Assembly: GCF_001552135.1 (NCBI RefSeq)
Contig: NZ_BCQP01000028.1
Location: forward strand, 120,913 to 184,912
Direction of reading: 5' to 3'
Source of the DNA: Actinomadura chibensis NBRC 106107
GTDB lineage: Bacteria; Actinomycetota; Actinomycetes; Streptosporangiales; Streptosporangiaceae
DNA: 64,000 nt
Part shown: in pieces, positions 31,979-40,949 of the stretch
Layout of the letters: each line of letters opens with the position of its first letter
Numbering within the stretch: position 1 is the stretch's first letter
Made by a program: the position numbers and the translations under genes
Notes under the pieces: generated by a model
Told to the model about the DNA's origin: nothing
Seen by the model: only the letters and a program-made list of their open reading frames with translations
The model's database searches: none

Positions 31979-34900
31979 ATGCGGAAGGACGGCGCCTGCG
32001 GAGCAGGTTCGGAGCCGGTCGCGGTCGTTGCCATGGGCTGCCGGTTCCCCCAGGCCAACGGGATCGAGGACTACTGGCGGCTGCTGGTCGACAACGTCGA
32101 CGCCGTGACCGCGGTACCGCCGACCCGGTACGAGGTCCAGGACCTCTACGACCCGGTGCCCGGCACCTTAGGCAGGACCGTCTCCCGTGAGGGCGGCTTC
32201 ATCGACGACCCGTTCCACTTCGACGCCGGCTTCTTCGGGATCTCGCCCGTCGAGGCGCAGGAGACCGATCCCCAGCAGCGCGTCCTCCTCCAGGTGGTGT
32301 GGGAGGCGCTGGAGGAGGCGGGCATCCGGCCGTCCACCCTCGCCGGCTCGTCCACGGGCGTGTTCGTCGGGCAGGCCACCGCGGAGTACGCGGAGACCAC
32401 CCAGAATCCCCGCAGCCCCGAGATCCGGCACACCACCGGCAGCCGCCTGCGCGGAGTCACCGCGGGACGCGTCTCCTACGCCTTCGACCTGCGCGGTCCG
32501 AGCGTGGTGGTGGACACGGCGTGCTCGTCGTCGCTGATGGCCGTGCACATGGCGCGGCAGAGCCTGCTCTCGGGGGAGTGCGACCTGGCCATCGCCGCCG
32601 GGGTGAACCTGCTCTTCTCCGCGACCGACGGGCTCGCCTACTCGCACGGTGAGATGCTCGCGGCGAACAGCCGCTGCAAGTTCGGCGACGCCGCCGCGGA
32701 CGGGTTCGTGCGCAGCGACGGTATAGGGGTCGTGGTGTTGCAGCGGCTGAGCGACGCCGCGCGTGCCGACCACCCGGTGCTCGCGGTGATCCGGGGAAGC
32801 GCCGTGGTGAACGACGGGCGGGGCAGCGGCCTGCTGCTGCGCCCGGCGGTCGACGGCCAGACGTCGATGCTGCGCGACGCCTGCCGCAACGCGGGGGTCG
32901 AGCCGCGGCGCCTGGACTACGTCGAGGCGCACGGCACCGGCACCCGGGTCGGGGACGGCGTGGAGCTCCGCGCGCTCGCCGAGGCCCTCGGCACGGACCG
33001 GCCCGCCGATCGGCCGCTGCCGGTCGGCTCGGTGAAGACGAACATCGGGCACACCGAGGCCGCCGCCGGGATCGCCGGGCTGATCAAGGTGGTGCTGGCC
33101 GGACGGCATCGGCTGCTGCCCGCCTCGCTGCACGTCTCGACGCCGAACGCGCTGCTGAGCGAGGGCTCCCAGCCCGTTCGGCTCGTCCGCGAGAACACCC
33201 CGCTTCCCGCGGGCGGCGAGGAGCCCGTCCTCGGGGTGAGCTCGTTCGGGATCTCCGGCACCAACGTCCACGTGATCGTGGAGGGAGCGGGGCCCGCCCC
33301 GTCGGCCGCCGACGTCCCGTCCCGTTCCGAGGGTCCTGACGGCGACGAGCCGCAGGTGCTCGTGCTGTCGGCGCGTTCCCCCAAGGCCCTCCGGATGCTG
33401 GCCGGGGTGTACGCGGAGTACCTCAGTCCGGGCGGGCGCGGTAGGGATTACCCCCTGCGCGCCATCTGCAGGTCCGCGGCCCTGCACCGCGACCACCATC
33501 CCTATCGCGCGTGGGCAGTGGGGAGGACGCACGACGAGGTCGCGGCCACGCTGAGGTCGCTCGCCGAGGGGACGGAGACGCCGGACGGCGGCTTCGGGAG
33601 CCCCGGCTTCGACGGGCCCGCCCGCACCGTCTTCGTCTTCCCCGGCCAGGGCAGCCAGTGGCTCGGCATGGGACGTCAGCTGCTCGACGAGTCCCCGGCG
33701 TTCCAGAAGGCGCTGGCCGCCTGTGACGAGACGGTCGTCCAGGAGCTCGGCTGGTCCGTCATCGAACGGCTCACCGCCGACGAGGAGCTCCCGGACGATG
33801 TGGAGGTCGTCCAGCCGATCCTGTGGGCGATGGAGGTCGCGCTCACGGCGGTGTGGCGGGAGCTGGGCGTCGCCCCCGACGTGTGCATCGGGCACAGCAT
33901 GGGCGAGGCGGCCGCCGCGTACGCCGCCGGGATGCTGCCGCTGGCCGACTCGGCCGCGGTGATCTGCCGGCGCAGCGGCCTGATGTCGCGGCTCGCCGGA
34001 CGCGGCGGGCTGCTGCTGGTCGGCCTGTCCGCCGACGACGCGCGGGCCAGGGCCGCCCGGCACGGGGGGTCGCTGCACGTCGCCGCCCTCAACTCGCCCA
34101 GCATGACGGTGCTGGCCGGGGACACGCCGAGCCTGACCGCCTTCGCGCGCGAGTGCGAGGAGGAGGGCGTCCTCGCGCGGCGGGTGCGGGCCAACGTCGC
34201 CTCCCACTCCCCTCTGATGGACGCATTGCGCGGTGACCTGCTGGAAGCGCTGCGAGACGTGCAGGCGTCCCCGAGCGGGACGGAACTCCTCTCCACCGTG
34301 CGGTGCGCTCCGCTCTCGGCGGACGAGCTCGGCCCCGAGTACTGGGTCGACAACCTGCGCTGCCCCGTCCGGTTCACCGACGCCGTCCGCAGGGCCGGCG
34401 CTTCCCGGGCCGTGTTCGTGGAGATCAGCCCGCATCCGATCCTCACGGCCGCCATGAAGGAGACCCTGGCCGACGCCGGATTCCCGGAGACGGTCGTGCC
34501 GACGCTGACGCGGGACGGCGACGAGCGGTGGGCGATGGCCCGCTCGCTCGGCGCGATCTTCGCGCACGGCGGCGAGGTCGACTGGGTCCGGCACCACCCG
34601 GGGCGGGAGCCGTACACGCCGCTGCCGACCTACGCCTGGGACGCCCAGCCCTACCGCCGCGAGTCCGCTCCGGCGGCGGTCGCGCCGGGCGCGCAGAGCC
34701 GTGACATCGAGCTGGCCGCCGAAGACCGGGAGGGCCGGCTCGGCGGGCTCCGGTGGCACGGCGTCAGGGTGGTGCCGCCGACGCGCTACTTCACGGCCGC
34801 GCTGGAGACCGCCCGCTCCGTCTCGGGCGGGGGCACCTTCGAACTGAAGGACGTGCGGCTGGGCGATCGCCCGATCGAGGCGGGGGACGGCGGGCCCGCC

Positions 34901-35941
34901 ACGCTGCGCGTCACGGTCGGTCCGCCCACCGCGGGCGAGTCCCGCGGCGTCACCGTCGAGGCGCTCGGCGACGGTCGCGAGCGGACGTCGCTCTGCATGA
35001 GCGGCGATCTGCGTCCTGTGGTGGAACCTTCCGAAAGGGATGCTCACGTGCTGCTCAACAGCGTCCTCGGCCGCTGCGCCGACAGCCTCTCGGCGGACGA
35101 GTTCAGAGCGGTGACGGCGTCGCACGGCGTGGAGGCGGAGCAGGCGCCCGCCGGACGGGTGTGGAGGCGGGACGGTGAAGCCGTCGCGTGGATGACCCTG
35201 CCCGACGATCTGCCCAGGGCGTCGGCCCTGGAGTTCGGGCTGCAGCTGATCTACGCCGCGCTGCCGGACGGCAGGCCATGCGTACCGACGTCGTTCGACC
35301 GGATAACGCTCCACGACGAGGCCCGGGACGTGTGGGCGCTGGCCCGCGTGATGCCGGAGCGGCGAAGCGACCGGATGCGGGCGGACGTGTTCCTCCTCGC
35401 GCCGGACGGGCGGGTCCTGGCGGAGTTCGTCGGCATCACGCTGCTGCGCGGTGGTGCCTCCCGGAAGCCGGTGATGGACTCCCTGTCCAGCGCGGTCGGG
35501 CGCGCGCGGCATCTCGCCCAGCGGCTCGGGAAGACCGTCGCCGGGGACGTTCGGCACGCGCGTCCCGCGCCGTGGGAGCCCGCGGTAGCGGAGATCCGGC
35601 CGCTCCGGGCGGCTCCACCCACGCCGCGCACTCCGCACACTCCGCGTACTCCGCGCACTCCGGAAACGGCTCCGGTGCGGCAGCTGGACTCGCTGCGGAA
35701 GGCGTTCCTGACGCACGCCGCGTCCGTCCTCGGCATCCCGGCGACCATGATCGACGGCCGTAGGCGGCTGCGCGATCTGGGCATGGACTCGCTCATGGCC
35801 GTCGACCTCAACCGGCGCCTCGCCCGGGAGTTCAACGGGGTGAACGTCGGTACGGCGCCGCTGCTGTCCGGGGACAGCGTGCGGGATCTCGCGGAGTCGT
35901 TCGCGCGGATGTGCCTCGCCGAGAGCACCCCGGCCGCCTGA
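31979..35941 (+). CDS. Type I polyketide synthase, KS-AT-(DH*)-ACP
   Basis: 1320 residues from ATG 31979 (AAGGAG six bases upstream). KS about 12-430: C182 in DTACSSS, H318 in EAHGTGT, H358 in NIGHTE. AT about 560-850: PGQGSQWLGMGR, GHSMGE with S640, and VASH at 740-743, nearer the YASH methylmalonyl type than HAFH. Residues about 900-1170 have a double-hotdog DH or product-template shape, but no HxxxGxxxxP or HPxxLD motif, so it is probably inactive as a dehydratase. A Pro/Thr repeat linker (9-bp DNA repeats near 35630) leads to an ACP with S1271 in GMDSLMAVD. There is no KR, ER, MT or thioesterase. Size and layout resemble orsellinate-type iterative PKSs. TTA at codon 64 suggests bldA control. 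Product unknown. Confidence 0.9.
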   Translation: MRKDGACGAGSEPVAVVAMGCRFPQANGIEDYWRLLVDNVDAVTAVPPTRYEVQDLYDPVPGTLGRTVSREGGFIDDPFHFDAGFFGISPVEAQETDPQQRVLLQVVWEALEEAGIRPSTLAGSSTGVFVGQATAEYAETTQNPRSPEIRHTTGSRLRGVTAGRVSYAFDLRGPSVVVDTACSSSLMAVHMARQSLLSGECDLAIAAGVNLLFSATDGLAYSHGEMLAANSRCKFGDAAADGFVRSDGIGVVVLQRLSDAARADHPVLAVIRGSAVVNDGRGSGLLLRPAVDGQTSMLRDACRNAGVEPRRLDYVEAHGTGTRVGDGVELRALAEALGTDRPADRPLPVGSVKTNIGHTEAAAGIAGLIKVVLAGRHRLLPASLHVSTPNALLSEGSQPVRLVRENTPLPAGGEEPVLGVSSFGISGTNVHVIVEGAGPAPSAADVPSRSEGPDGDEPQVLVLSARSPKALRMLAGVYAEYLSPGGRGRDYPLRAICRSAALHRDHHPYRAWAVGRTHDEVAATLRSLAEGTETPDGGFGSPGFDGPARTVFVFPGQGSQWLGMGRQLLDESPAFQKALAACDETVVQELGWSVIERLTADEELPDDVEVVQPILWAMEVALTAVWRELGVAPDVCIGHSMGEAAAAYAAGMLPLADSAAVICRRSGLMSRLAGRGGLLLVGLSADDARARAARHGGSLHVAALNSPSMTVLAGDTPSLTAFARECEEEGVLARRVRANVASHSPLMDALRGDLLEALRDVQASPSGTELLSTVRCAPLSADELGPEYWVDNLRCPVRFTDAVRRAGASRAVFVEISPHPILTAAMKETLADAGFPETVVPTLTRDGDERWAMARSLGAIFAHGGEVDWVRHHPGREPYTPLPTYAWDAQPYRRESAPAAVAPGAQSRDIELAAEDREGRLGGLRWHGVRVVPPTRYFTAALETARSVSGGGTFELKDVRLGDRPIEAGDGGPATLRVTVGPPTAGESRGVTVEALGDGRERTSLCMSGDLRPVVEPSERDAHVLLNSVLGRCADSLSADEFRAVTASHGVEAEQAPAGRVWRRDGEAVAWMTLPDDLPRASALEFGLQLIYAALPDGRPCVPTSFDRITLHDEARDVWALARVMPERRSDRMRADVFLLAPDGRVLAEFVGITLLRGGASRKPVMDSLSSAVGRARHLAQRLGKTVAGDVRHARPAPWEPAVAEIRPLRAAPPTPRTPHTPRTPRTPETAPVRQLDSLRKAFLTHAASVLGIPATMIDGRRRLRDLGMDSLMAVDLNRRLAREFNGVNVGTAPLLSGDSVRDLAESFARMCLAESTPAA

Positions 35942-35954
35942 GATGGCCGTGCGC

Positions 35955-36587
35955 TCAGCTCTTCCGTGCGAGGATGCCCGGCGTGATGATCTTCAGGACG
36001 TCCTGGAGTTCGCGGTCGAGGTCGACCTTGGCCGCGCCGTGCTGCACCCACCGGAACAGCACCCCGAGATAGCAGTCGAGCAGGATGCCGCCGACCTGCT
36101 GCGGATCGACGTCGGGGTCGATCTCGCCCTGCCGGCGGCCCTGCTCGACGATCTCGGCGAACATCTCGGCCGTGTGCGGTTCCTCGGTGATCGGCCGACC
36201 GGTCTTCACCCAGGCCGTCACGAGCGCGGGCGCGATCTCCGCCTCGTCGGTGTTGACCTCGGCCAGCAGCGACAGGCTGCTGCGCAGCCGTGCCACGACG
36301 TAGGCGTTTTCGGGGTGCGGATTGGCTTCCAGGCCCTCCTTCAACCGTTTCCTCCTACGCTCCACCCACTCGGCGATGACGTCTTCCTTGTGCTGGAAGT
36401 AGTTGAAGAACGTGCCACGGGCGAAGTCGGCCCGTTCGGCGATGTCATCCACCGTCGTCTTGTCATAGCCCTGCTCGGCGAACAGGGTGATGGCCGCCGT
36501 GTAGAACCTTTCTCGGGCCCGCTCCTTGTTGCGTTCGCGACGCCCGGCGGGAGCGGGCCGAGGATTCACGGCATCTCGTGCACTCAT
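35955..36587 (-). CDS. TetR-family regulator in the cluster
   Basis: 210 residues. HTH: RERFYTAAITLFAEQGYDKT, then TVDDIAERADFARGTFFNYF, the standard TetR pattern. The C-terminal domain has about nine helices. ATG 36587. AACTGTACTACAGTT, a perfect dyad, lies 53 bp upstream (36640-36654) and is probably its own operator. It sits convergent to the PKS and in line with the downstream P450, so it may repress the P450/KAS III divergon or sense the product for export. Confidence 0.88.
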   Translation of the reverse strand: MSARDAVNPRPAPAGRRERNKERARERFYTAAITLFAEQGYDKTTVDDIAERADFARGTFFNYFQHKEDVIAEWVERRRKRLKEGLEANPHPENAYVVARLRSSLSLLAEVNTDEAEIAPALVTAWVKTGRPITEEPHTAEMFAEIVEQGRRQGEIDPDVDPQQVGGILLDCYLGVLFRWVQHGAAKVDLDRELQDVLKIITPGILARKS

Positions 36588-36639
36588 AGATCACTCCTTA
36601 CGCCATGTGCGCCCCGCGACGGGCAGCCACCGGAGTAGG

Positions 36640-36654
36640 AACTGTACTACAGTT
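36640..36654. promoter_or_regulatory. TetR operator palindrome
   Basis: AACTGTA-C-TACAGTT, a perfect 7+1+7 dyad, stands upstream of the TetR gene and beyond the P450 stop. AT-rich against the local background. Confidence 0.65.
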
Positions 36655-36775
36655 TATTCATAGCTCTCGGTCAATACATGGGCTGGTGGCATAGCCCGGC
36701 CGGGCCGGTCCCGGACGTCCCGCGCCATCGCGGGGCCGTGGCCGGGCACCCGGCGGCGCGGGAACCGCCGCGGCG

Positions 36776-37996
36776 TCAGAATTCACACGGCAGGCTCTTG
36801 AAACCATTGACAAAACTTGAGCGGTGCCGTTCGCCCGGGCCGGCCGCCCGGATCTGGGGCAGCCTGGCGAACAACTCCCGGAACAGCACCGCGATTTGGT
36901 GCCGCGCGAGATTCGCGCCGAGGCAGAAGTGCGGCCCGGGAGCGCCGAACGCGACGTGCGGATTGGGATCGCGGGTGATGTCGAAGACCGCGGGATCGGT
37001 GAAAGCGCGCTCGTCCCGGTTCGCCGAATTGTAGAACAGGATGACGCGGTCGCCCGCCCGGTACGTGTGCCCCGCGAGCTCGAAGTCCGAGGTGAGGGTG
37101 CGGCGCATCCAGGTCGTCGGCGTCGCGAACCTGACCACCTCCTCGATCGCGCCGGGCAGCCGGGCCGGCAGGTCGGAGAGCAGCAGCGCACGCTGCGCGG
37201 GGTGCTCGGTGAGCAGGTCGAGGGTGTGCGCGATGGTGTTCCGCGCCGTCTCGCTGCCCGCGACGATGAGCAGCGTGAAGAACTTCCCGAGCTCCTCGGC
37301 GGTCAGGGACTCCCCGTCGACGTTGGCGCTGATCAGTTTCGTGACGAGGTCGTCGCCCGGGCGCTGCCGCCGCTCCTTCACCAGCTCGCCCATGAGCTCG
37401 TGCAGTTTCCGGTACTTCTTGATGAGCGTGGTGCTGCGGTCCTCCCCGGTGGGGCTCACGTAGTTCGGGTCGCCCGCCCCGAGCACCATGTCCGTGACGG
37501 CGGTCATCTCCGCCTGCATCGAGTCCGGGATGCCGAGCATCCGGAACATCACCCGCATGGGCATCGGAGCCGCTACGTCGGCGACGAAGTCGCCCGGTCC
37601 CTTGAGGGCGAGGTCCCCGACGAGCTCACGGGCGATCGCCGCGATGTCGTCGGCCATCTGCCCGATCAGCCGCGGCGTGAACGCGCGGCTGACGATCCGC
37701 CGCAGCCGGGTGTGCCGCGGCGCGTCCAGGCTGATGATCGACCCCGCGAACTCCATCACGTCCGGCGGCGGGTCGTCCGGGCTGGTCGCGATCGGCTCCG
37801 AGCTGAACACCGCGGTGTTGCGGCTCGCCGCCAGGACGTCGTCGTAGCGGGTCAGCGCGTAGCAGCCGTGGCCGTCCGGCGTCGGGCAGAAGACCGGCAG
37901 TTCCTCCGCGCGGAGCCGCGCGAACAGTTCCTCGCGCTCGCGCTGCGGCGCTCCCCAGAATTCCAGGTCGAACAGGTCGACCTCGCGTACGGCCAT
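36776..37996 (-). CDS. Cytochrome P450 in the cluster
   Basis: 406 residues, bacterial class I. I-helix LLIVAGSETARNT (AGxET), K-helix EEVVR, and haem loop FGAPGPHFCLGANLAR with the thiolate at C358. It needs a ferredoxin and reductase, neither of which is encoded nearby. ATG 37996 preceded by GAGGAG. Divergent from the KAS III gene across the palindrome at 38151. Likely hydroxylates or couples a pathway intermediate, possibly kynurenine- or polyketide-derived; the substrate is unknown. Confidence 0.9.
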   Translation of the reverse strand: MAVREVDLFDLEFWGAPQREREELFARLRAEELPVFCPTPDGHGCYALTRYDDVLAASRNTAVFSSEPIATSPDDPPPDVMEFAGSIISLDAPRHTRLRRIVSRAFTPRLIGQMADDIAAIARELVGDLALKGPGDFVADVAAPMPMRVMFRMLGIPDSMQAEMTAVTDMVLGAGDPNYVSPTGEDRSTTLIKKYRKLHELMGELVKERRQRPGDDLVTKLISANVDGESLTAEELGKFFTLLIVAGSETARNTIAHTLDLLTEHPAQRALLLSDLPARLPGAIEEVVRFATPTTWMRRTLTSDFELAGHTYRAGDRVILFYNSANRDERAFTDPAVFDITRDPNPHVAFGAPGPHFCLGANLARHQIAVLFRELFARLPQIRAAGPGERHRSSFVNGFKSLPCEF

Positions 37997-38150
37997 CTGG
38001 AAACTCCTCAAGTAACGGCACTTCGGAAACTCGGAAAGGGTGGCGGGAGCCGCACCGGCCGGGTGACCGGCCGGAGCATCCGCTGAACGGCAGCGTATGG
38101 AGCTGGCCATTAATGAATCAAGCGATGGCGAGCGCTCCCTCGCCAATGCA

Positions 38151-38164
38151 TCTCGCCGGCGAGA
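38151..38164. promoter_or_regulatory. Cluster palindrome, copy 2
   Basis: TCTCGCCGGCGAGA, identical to the site at 27348-27361 including GCA and CGGG flanks. It lies in the 335-bp divergent gap between the P450 and the KAS III gene (37997-38331), which otherwise has no gene. Probable binding site of the LmbU-family protein. Confidence 0.7.
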
Positions 38165-38331
38165 CGGGGGACGCGGCGCTCGAACTCGCCCCGTCCTCCT
38201 TTCATTGCCTTTGCCGATTCTTCGCTCCTAGTCTCGCAGCACGCCGAGAGGGCCGAGGTCTTCGGGATATCGATCGCCGCTTTCCCGTACGCGGCCACCG
38301 GCCATTGCTGGCGGACGAAGAGGAGGCTCTG

Positions 38332-39324
38332 TTGACAAAGCCGAGAATGGACCGGATCGGGATCGTCGGAACCGGCTCCCGGCTGCCCTCCCGGGTGATG
38401 TCCAACGCGGATGTGGCCGACGTGCTCGGAGTCGAGCGGCGCTGGATCCAGACGCGGACCGGTATTCGGGAACGCCGTTTCGCGGGCGCCGGGGAAGGGA
38501 CCGCGGCGCTCGCCGCCGGGGCGACGATGGCCGCGGTGGAGGCGGCGGGCCTGACCGCGGCGGACGTGGACACCGTCATCGTGGCGACCTCGACGCCGGA
38601 CCGCCCGATCCCTCCCGTCGCGACCCGCGTCCAGGAGCTGACCGGGGCCGGAGGGGCGCTGTCCTTCGACGTCAACGCGGCCTGCGCGGGCTTCCTGTAC
38701 GGCCTCGCGGTCGCCGGCTCGCTCCTGGCGGCCGACGACCAGCGCCGGTACGCGGTCGTCGTGGGCAGCGACACCTACTCCCGGCTGCTCAATCCGGCGG
38801 ACCGGCAGACGTACGCGATCTTCGGCGACGGCGCGGGCGCCGTGGTCCTGGGCCGGGTCGACGACGACTGCGGGCTCCTCCATACGCGGCTGAACACGGA
38901 CGGCTCCCTCGGCGATATCGCGGTCGGCGGTCCGCAGTTGCCGATTTCCGTGGAGCAGATCGAGGAGGGCGCTCATTTCGCGAGCATGAGAGGGCACCGG
39001 GTGGCCGAGGTGGTGCGTACCCAGTTCCCGATGATGATCAAGGAAGTGGTGGCGCAGCACGGCATTTCCGTGGAGCGGATAGACCATCTGGTCTGCCATC
39101 AGGCGAATCCGCGGCTGATCCAGGAATGCGCGACGGCGGCCGGATTCACGCCCCGGCAGTTGGTCATGACCGGAGACGTGGTGGGAAACACGGCCTCCGC
39201 CTCGATACCGATCGGCCTCGCCGCCGCCGCCCGCGAAGGACGGCTGCGCCGCGGCGACACGATCCTCATGGTGTCTTTCGGCGCCGGAATGACCTGGGGA
39301 TGGTCGCTGCTCAGGTGGGCCTGA
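38332..39324 (+). CDS. KAS III (FabH-like) enzyme 1
   Basis: 330 residues. Thiolase fold with the full catalytic triad: C118 in NAACAGF, H256 in CHQANPR and N286 in GNTASASIP. WIQTRTGIRERRF near the N terminus is typical. TTG 38332 is preferred because AGGAGG lies six bases upstream; ATG 38347 would be too far. KAS III enzymes in clusters either start chains or act as acyltransferases onto hydroxyl or amino groups (ChlB3, CerJ types). First gene of the right arm; a second KAS III is at 43587. Confidence 0.9.
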   Translation: MTKPRMDRIGIVGTGSRLPSRVMSNADVADVLGVERRWIQTRTGIRERRFAGAGEGTAALAAGATMAAVEAAGLTAADVDTVIVATSTPDRPIPPVATRVQELTGAGGALSFDVNAACAGFLYGLAVAGSLLAADDQRRYAVVVGSDTYSRLLNPADRQTYAIFGDGAGAVVLGRVDDDCGLLHTRLNTDGSLGDIAVGGPQLPISVEQIEEGAHFASMRGHRVAEVVRTQFPMMIKEVVAQHGISVERIDHLVCHQANPRLIQECATAAGFTPRQLVMTGDVVGNTASASIPIGLAAAAREGRLRRGDTILMVSFGAGMTWGWSLLRWA

Positions 39325-39351
39325 CCTGAATCCTTCTACAAGGAGGCAAGA

Positions 39352-40524
39352 ATGGACCTGGCGTGGAACGAACAACAACGCGCACTCAGCGCGAAGTTCC
39401 GCGAATTCGGACGGGCCGCCGTCGCGCCGGGCAGTTCCGAGCGCGACCGCGCGTCGTCTTTCGACCTCGGCTTGTGGAGGAGGCTCGCGGCTGAGGGTTT
39501 CTGGCACGTCGCCGTCCCCAAGGAACTCGGTGGCGACGGAGGCGGGCTGAGCGAGTACGCGGCCGCCCTGGAGGGACTGGCGCGCGGCGCGGCCGACCCC
39601 GGCTTCGTGGTCTCCGTGGGCGCGCACGGCGCCCTCATCCAGCTGCTGCTGCGGTACGGGACCGAGCGGCAGCAGGAGAAGTGGGTGCCCAGGCTGCTGG
39701 CGGGGGAGGTCGGCGCGACGGCCTGCACCGAACCGGGCGGGGGGTCGCACGTCACCGGCATCCGCACGACGGCCAGGCCGCTGCCCGGCGGTGGATACGA
39801 ACTCAGCGGACACAAGTGCCACATCACCAACGCCCCGGTAGCGGACATCGCCCTCATCGTGGGGCGCGTTGCCGACGCGGGGAACCGCGACATCAGCCTC
39901 TTCCTCGTCGAGCGGGGGCAGGCCGGGGTCGTCCAAGGCGACCACGAGGACCTGGTGGGTCTGCGGACCAGTCCGCTCGGACCGATCACGCTCGACGGCG
40001 CCCGCGTCGCGCCGGACGCCCTCCTCGGCGAGGTGGGCGACGGACTCGACATCCTCTACTGGTGCCTCGCGCTCGACCGGCTCAGTTTCGGCGTCATCGC
40101 GGCGGCCCACATCGCGTCGTTCGTGCCGACGGCCCTTGAGCGGGCGACCACCCGCGAGGCGTTCGGCGCTCCGATCGCCGAATACCAGTACGTCCAGGAC
40201 AAGATCGTGCGGATGCAGGTCGCCGCGGAGAGCGCCCGCGCGCTGTCCTACGCGACCCTGCTGGCCCTGGAGGGCGAGGATCCGCGCGCGGGCCTGCTGG
40301 CGTCCTGCGCCAAGCTCACCTCCGCCCAGGGGATCGTCGAGAGCAGCCAGGAGCTCGTCCAGCTCTTCGGCCACATGGGCTGCGACCGCGACTTCGGGAT
40401 CGAGCGCGCGCTGCGCGACGCCGCCGCCTTCCGCATCGCGGGCGGCACCGACGAGATGCAGAAGAAGAACATCTTCCACCAGTTGCTCGCGGGCCACCGG
40501 CGGGGCCGGGAGGTGGCACGGTGA
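39352..40524 (+). CDS. Acyl-CoA/ACP dehydrogenase
   Basis: 390-residue FAD enzyme. CTEPGGGSHVTGIRTTA (FAD/substrate loop), YELSGHKCHITNAPVADIAL, DKIVRMQVAAESARALSYA, and GGTDEMQKKNI near the C terminus. Introduces or reduces an alpha,beta double bond in an acyl thioester. ATG 39352 has AAGGAGG upstream. Its stop overlaps the next GTG (GTGA at 40521), so the two are coupled. Substrate unknown; in this setting probably a carrier-bound acyl group. Confidence 0.88.
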   Translation: MDLAWNEQQRALSAKFREFGRAAVAPGSSERDRASSFDLGLWRRLAAEGFWHVAVPKELGGDGGGLSEYAAALEGLARGAADPGFVVSVGAHGALIQLLLRYGTERQQEKWVPRLLAGEVGATACTEPGGGSHVTGIRTTARPLPGGGYELSGHKCHITNAPVADIALIVGRVADAGNRDISLFLVERGQAGVVQGDHEDLVGLRTSPLGPITLDGARVAPDALLGEVGDGLDILYWCLALDRLSFGVIAAAHIASFVPTALERATTREAFGAPIAEYQYVQDKIVRMQVAAESARALSYATLLALEGEDPRAGLLASCAKLTSAQGIVESSQELVQLFGHMGCDRDFGIERALRDAAAFRIAGGTDEMQKKNIFHQLLAGHRRGREVAR

Positions 40525-40949
40525 CCGCCGGCACGCTCAGGAACCGCAGGACGGTCACGGCCGAGGAGTCGGCCGAGCGGTGGGGGAACACCGGGCTGGA
40601 CGTCCTGTCCACACCGGCGATCCTCGGCCACGTCGAGCAGTTGTGCGACGCGGCGATGAAGCCCCGGATCGCGGAGGGGCAGATGACGGTCGGCGTCGCG
40701 ATCACCCTGCACCACCGCGCTCCGGTCCGGGTGGGGCGCACGGTCGAGTACCAGGTCGACGCCCCCGGTTTCGCGCGCCGGATGGAGTTCGCGTTCCGGC
40801 TCCTGGACGAGTCCGGGCAGACCGTGTGCTCCGGCACTCACGAACGCGCCGTGATCGACGTGGACGCGTTCAAGGCCCGGATGGCCGACCGCCCGGTCGG
40901 CGCCCGGCCCGCGAACGACGTCCCCGCCAGGATGGAGGCCAGCGGATGA
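40521..40949 (+). CDS. FlK-like hotdog thioesterase
   Basis: 142 residues. Single hotdog domain: VLSTPAILGHVEQLCDAA with Thr and Glu eight residues apart, TVGVAITLHHRAPVRVG with His, matching the Thr/Glu/His set of fluoroacetyl-CoA thioesterase. Likely hydrolyses a short acyl-CoA or acyl-ACP. Translationally coupled on both sides (GTGA with the dehydrogenase, ATGA with the aminotransferase). It could release a product or proof-read a starter. Confidence 0.82.
   Translation: MTAGTLRNRRTVTAEESAERWGNTGLDVLSTPAILGHVEQLCDAAMKPRIAEGQMTVGVAITLHHRAPVRVGRTVEYQVDAPGFARRMEFAFRLLDESGQTVCSGTHERAVIDVDAFKARMADRPVGARPANDVPARMEASG

Noticed and set aside
32168..35716. A 1182-codon open frame antisense to the PKS
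   Set aside because: GC-driven shadow: no domain, Arg/His-rich composition, opposite to a fully conserved gene.
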